From assembly GCA_002937525.1 (NCBI GenBank), contig PTKA01000042.1, forward strand, positions 1 through 8,542: a stretch of 8,542 nt of DNA, written 5' to 3'. Each line of letters opens with the position of its first letter. Position 1 is the first letter of the stretch. Origin of the DNA: Alphaproteobacteria bacterium MarineAlpha10_Bin3. Lineage in GTDB: Bacteria; Pseudomonadota; Alphaproteobacteria; UBA8366; GCA-2717185. Made by a program: the position numbers and the translations under genes. This document shows, piece by piece, positions 6,611-8,542 of the stretch. The notes beneath the pieces were generated by a model. That model saw only the letters and a list, made by a program, of their open reading frames with translations, ran no database searches and had not been told where the DNA came from.

Positions 6611-8520
6611 GGGCTTACTCCTTTTTCCGGCAAAGTTCCGGCCTTCATTTCCGCGTTGCCCGCACAATCGGGTGCGGCGGCGAAAACGAAAGCCTCCATT
6701 GATTGCTGCGCGGCGCGGCGGCGTTCGTGCCATTTCTTGGGCCCGCCATAATACGCCAGGCTACCGGGCTCCGCCTTGCCTTCGCCATTGTAATAGGAAA
6801 TGCAATCGCGCAAGGGACGGGTGTTCAGATCGGCCACGCGGCAGTGCTCGGCGTACTCGATTTCCGGCTCTTTTTTGATATCGACGATGCCGGTGCCGCG
6901 CTCGCGCATTGTGGAAAGCATCCATGTCACATAGTCGGTATGCGATTCGATGCCGCGGGTAAAATTGAACTGTCCGCCACCGCCCTGCGGGCCGGACATG
7001 ATGAACAGATTGGGAAACCCGTGACTGTGGATGCCAAGGAACGTCTTGGTGCCTTCCGATTGCCATTTGTGGCGCAAGGTTTGCCCGCTGCGGCCAACAA
7101 TCATGTCGAACGTCGATGTCGCCATCCATTGAAAACCAGTCGCGTAAATCAGCACGTCCAGCGAATATTGCGTGCCGTCATGCACCACGCCCTTGGCGTT
7201 GATTTCGCTCACCCCAAGTGGTGCTGTATCGACCAGCGTGACATGCGACAGGTTGAATGTCGGCAGAAATTCATCGTGAAACGCGGGCCGTTTACAGCCA
7301 TAGGGGTAGAAGGGTTTCAGCGCGGCGGCGGTTTTGGGGTCCGTGACGGTGGCGTCTATCCGGGCGCGGATCTGTTCCATGATCCGGAAGTTGGAGTTGA
7401 GCTGCTTCTTCATCAGATCTTCGGGCGACAGCACGGTCGCGTGCTTTTTTCGTATTTTGTAATCGGCGACCTTGCCCGACAAAAAATCGTCATTGCCTTT
7501 CAGCGCGGTCCGGCCGGATGAAATCGTGGCCAGCCGTTCGCGCCGGGCGCGCGCCCAGCCCGGCTCGTTCGGCCAGGTTTGGTATTCCTGCGGCGTCGTT
7601 GCGCGCTGATCTCGCACGTCGATGGACGACGGCGTGCGCTGGAACACATAGAGTTCCTTCACGATCTTCGCCAATTCCGGAACCGCTTGAACGGCGGTAG
7701 CCCCGGTGCCGATGATGCCGACGCGCTTGCCTTGCAGATCGACGTTGTAGTCCCAGCGCGAGGTGTGAAAGGCGTCGCCCCGGAAGGTTTCCATGCCGTC
7801 GATTCGGGCCAGCCGCGGCGTCGTCAGGATGCCGTTGGCAAGCACGAGATAACGGGCGCGCATCTTGTCGCCACGGTCCGTCGTCACCGTCCACCGGCCC
7901 GCAACCTCATCCCATGCCGTCTCGCCGACAATTGTGTGAAACAGGCAGCGGTCATAGAAGCCGTATTTCTCCGCCATCTTCTGGCAATACTCCAGAATCT
8001 CGAAGCCGGACGCGAATTTCATCGTCGGGATGTATTCCATCTCTTCGAGCAACGGCAGATAGCTATAGGATTCGACATCGCAGGCGATGCCGGGATAGCG
8101 GTTCCAGTACCAGGTGCCGCCGACATCGCCGCCGCGCTCGCAAAACCGCACATCGCGAAAGCCCGCCTTGTGCAGCTTGTACCACAGTAAAAGACCGGCG
8201 AAGCCGGCGCCGACCACCAGAATTTCGCATTCGTCGCGCAACGGCTCGCGTTCGACCGGGGCCGCCGAATACACATCTTCGAGGTATTTGGCGAACTCGC
8301 CTTCCATCGCCATATAGTCGGCGGAACCGCGCCGCGCCTCCTTGAACGCGCGGTACTTCGCCTGTTCCTCGGCATTGAAGGCGGCCCCTGGCGGCGGCGG
8401 CGGAAGCGTTTTCATCGATATGTCGTCGTTGACCGAATACCCCTTGCCGGTAATGCGATCGAGCTCGCGGCCGTTTAGTTTTACCGTCCCTTCATACTTG
8501 TAATCGATTCGAAAGGTCAT
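6607..8520 (-). CDS. Baeyer-Villiger-type flavin monooxygenase with N-terminal extension
   Basis: FAD- and NADPH-dependent class B monooxygenase of the cyclohexanone/phenylacetone monooxygenase type, inserting oxygen next to a carbonyl or oxidising a sulfide. Numbering from the GTG at 8523 (638 residues): FAD Rossmann GAGFAG (105-110), [21 protein letters not shown] (135-155, D149 the conserved active-site Asp), the Baeyer-Villiger fingerprint [12 protein letters not shown] (247-258; F247, G249, H253, W257), NADPH Rossmann GTGATA (272-277), KRP (411-413, NADPH/peroxyflavin Lys-Arg) and ATGF (461-464). About 95 residues precede the FAD motif, longer than in cyclohexanone monooxygenase and reminiscent of 4-hydroxyacetophenone monooxygenase. 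They include PPPPP (41-45) and a charged, helix-like stretch. ATG 8520 is chosen, with GTG 8523 adjacent; no strong ribosome site is seen and the frame stays open to 8542, so the true start could lie outside the window. ATG 8415 is an alternative. It overlaps msrA by four bases. Substrate unknown. Confidence 0.93.
   Translation of the reverse strand: MTFRIDYKYEGTVKLNGRELDRITGKGYSVNDDISMKTLPPPPPGAAFNAEEQAKYRAFKEARRGSADYMAMEGEFAKYLEDVYSAAPVEREPLRDECEILVVGAGFAGLLLWYKLHKAGFRDVRFCERGGDVGGTWYWNRYPGIACDVESYSYLPLLEEMEYIPTMKFASGFEILEYCQKMAEKYGFYDRCLFHTIVGETAWDEVAGRWTVTTDRGDKMRARYLVLANGILTTPRLARIDGMETFRGDAFHTSRWDYNVDLQGKRVGIIGTGATAVQAVPELAKIVKELYVFQRTPSSIDVRDQRATTPQEYQTWPNEPGWARARRERLATISSGRTALKGNDDFLSGKVADYKIRKKHATVLSPEDLMKKQLNSNFRIMEQIRARIDATVTDPKTAAALKPFYPYGCKRPAFHDEFLPTFNLSHVTLVDTAPLGVSEINAKGVVHDGTQYSLDVLIYATGFQWMATSTFDMIVGRSGQTLRHKWQSEGTKTFLGIHSHGFPNLFIMSGPQGGGGQFNFTRGIESHTDYVTWMLSTMRERGTGIVDIKKEPEIEYAEHCRVADLNTRPLRDCISYYNGEGKAEPGSLAYYGGPKKWHERRRAAQQSMEAFVFAAAPDCAGNAEMKAGTLPEKGVSP
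6618..6626 (-). promoter_or_regulatory. Strong ribosome binding site of msrA inside the monooxygenase 3' end
   Basis: The minus strand reads AAAAAGGAG, seven bases before the msrA ATG. It decides the msrA start at 6610 over longer in-frame options. Because the site and start lie within the last codons of the upstream gene (ATGA overlap at 6610-6607), terminating ribosomes can re-initiate directly on msrA. Confidence 0.8.
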
Positions 8521-8542
8521 CACTTGGCCGCCGCCGAGATGC

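Noticed and set aside
6611..6733. Longer msrA start at 6733
   Set aside because: The extra 41 residues overlap the monooxygenase coding frame, look like shadow sequence, and a strong ribosome site directly precedes the ATG at 6610.
6703..7521. 272-codon plus-strand frame inside the monooxygenase gene
   Set aside because: Antisense to the conserved C-terminal half of the monooxygenase; no domain recognised.

Overview
The window reads as ordinary chromosomal DNA of a GC-rich alphaproteobacterium. This is inferred from the GC-rich coding style, a rhizobial-looking MsrA, a PuuE-type allantoinase and an alphaproteobacterial-style Fur-like operator. Exact taxonomy cannot be fixed from sequence reading alone. 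I saw no rRNA, tRNA, CRISPR array, insertion sequence, integrase or phage gene. Coding density is high: seven protein genes, five complete and two touching the window edges.

Left part (1-3776). A drug/metabolite-transporter (EamA/DMT) gene runs leftwards off the window, its C-terminus cut at base 1. Facing away from it is a two-gene ferric-iron ABC importer operon: a periplasmic Fe3+-binding protein (fbpA/futA type, 1048-2100) and a fused two-domain permease (fbpB type, 2091-3776) that overlap by 10 bases. The shared 223-base intergenic region holds a TTGCAA-N11-TTGCAA operator-like palindrome at 939-961. It coincides with the -35 element of a reasonable promoter, the arrangement expected for iron repression. 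No ATPase gene follows the permease.

Middle (3776-3823). A perfect 11-base inverted repeat sits exactly between the converging ends of the iron operon and the right-hand cluster, and may act as a bidirectional terminator.

Right part (3828-8542, all minus strand). In transcription order there is a Baeyer-Villiger-type flavin monooxygenase with a long N-terminal extension, msrA (stop/start overlapping as ATGA), a PuuE-type allantoinase (50 bases later), and a family III (CaiB/BaiF) CoA-transferase (102 bases later). The first three look like one transcription unit. The CoA-transferase could be the last gene of that unit or have its own weak promoter. Together they suggest a small oxidative-catabolic or detoxifying cluster: oxygenation, repair of oxidised methionine or sulfoxide, C-N hydrolysis, CoA activation. 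The common substrate is not evident. Individually every gene belongs to a known family; the combination is the least ordinary thing in the window.
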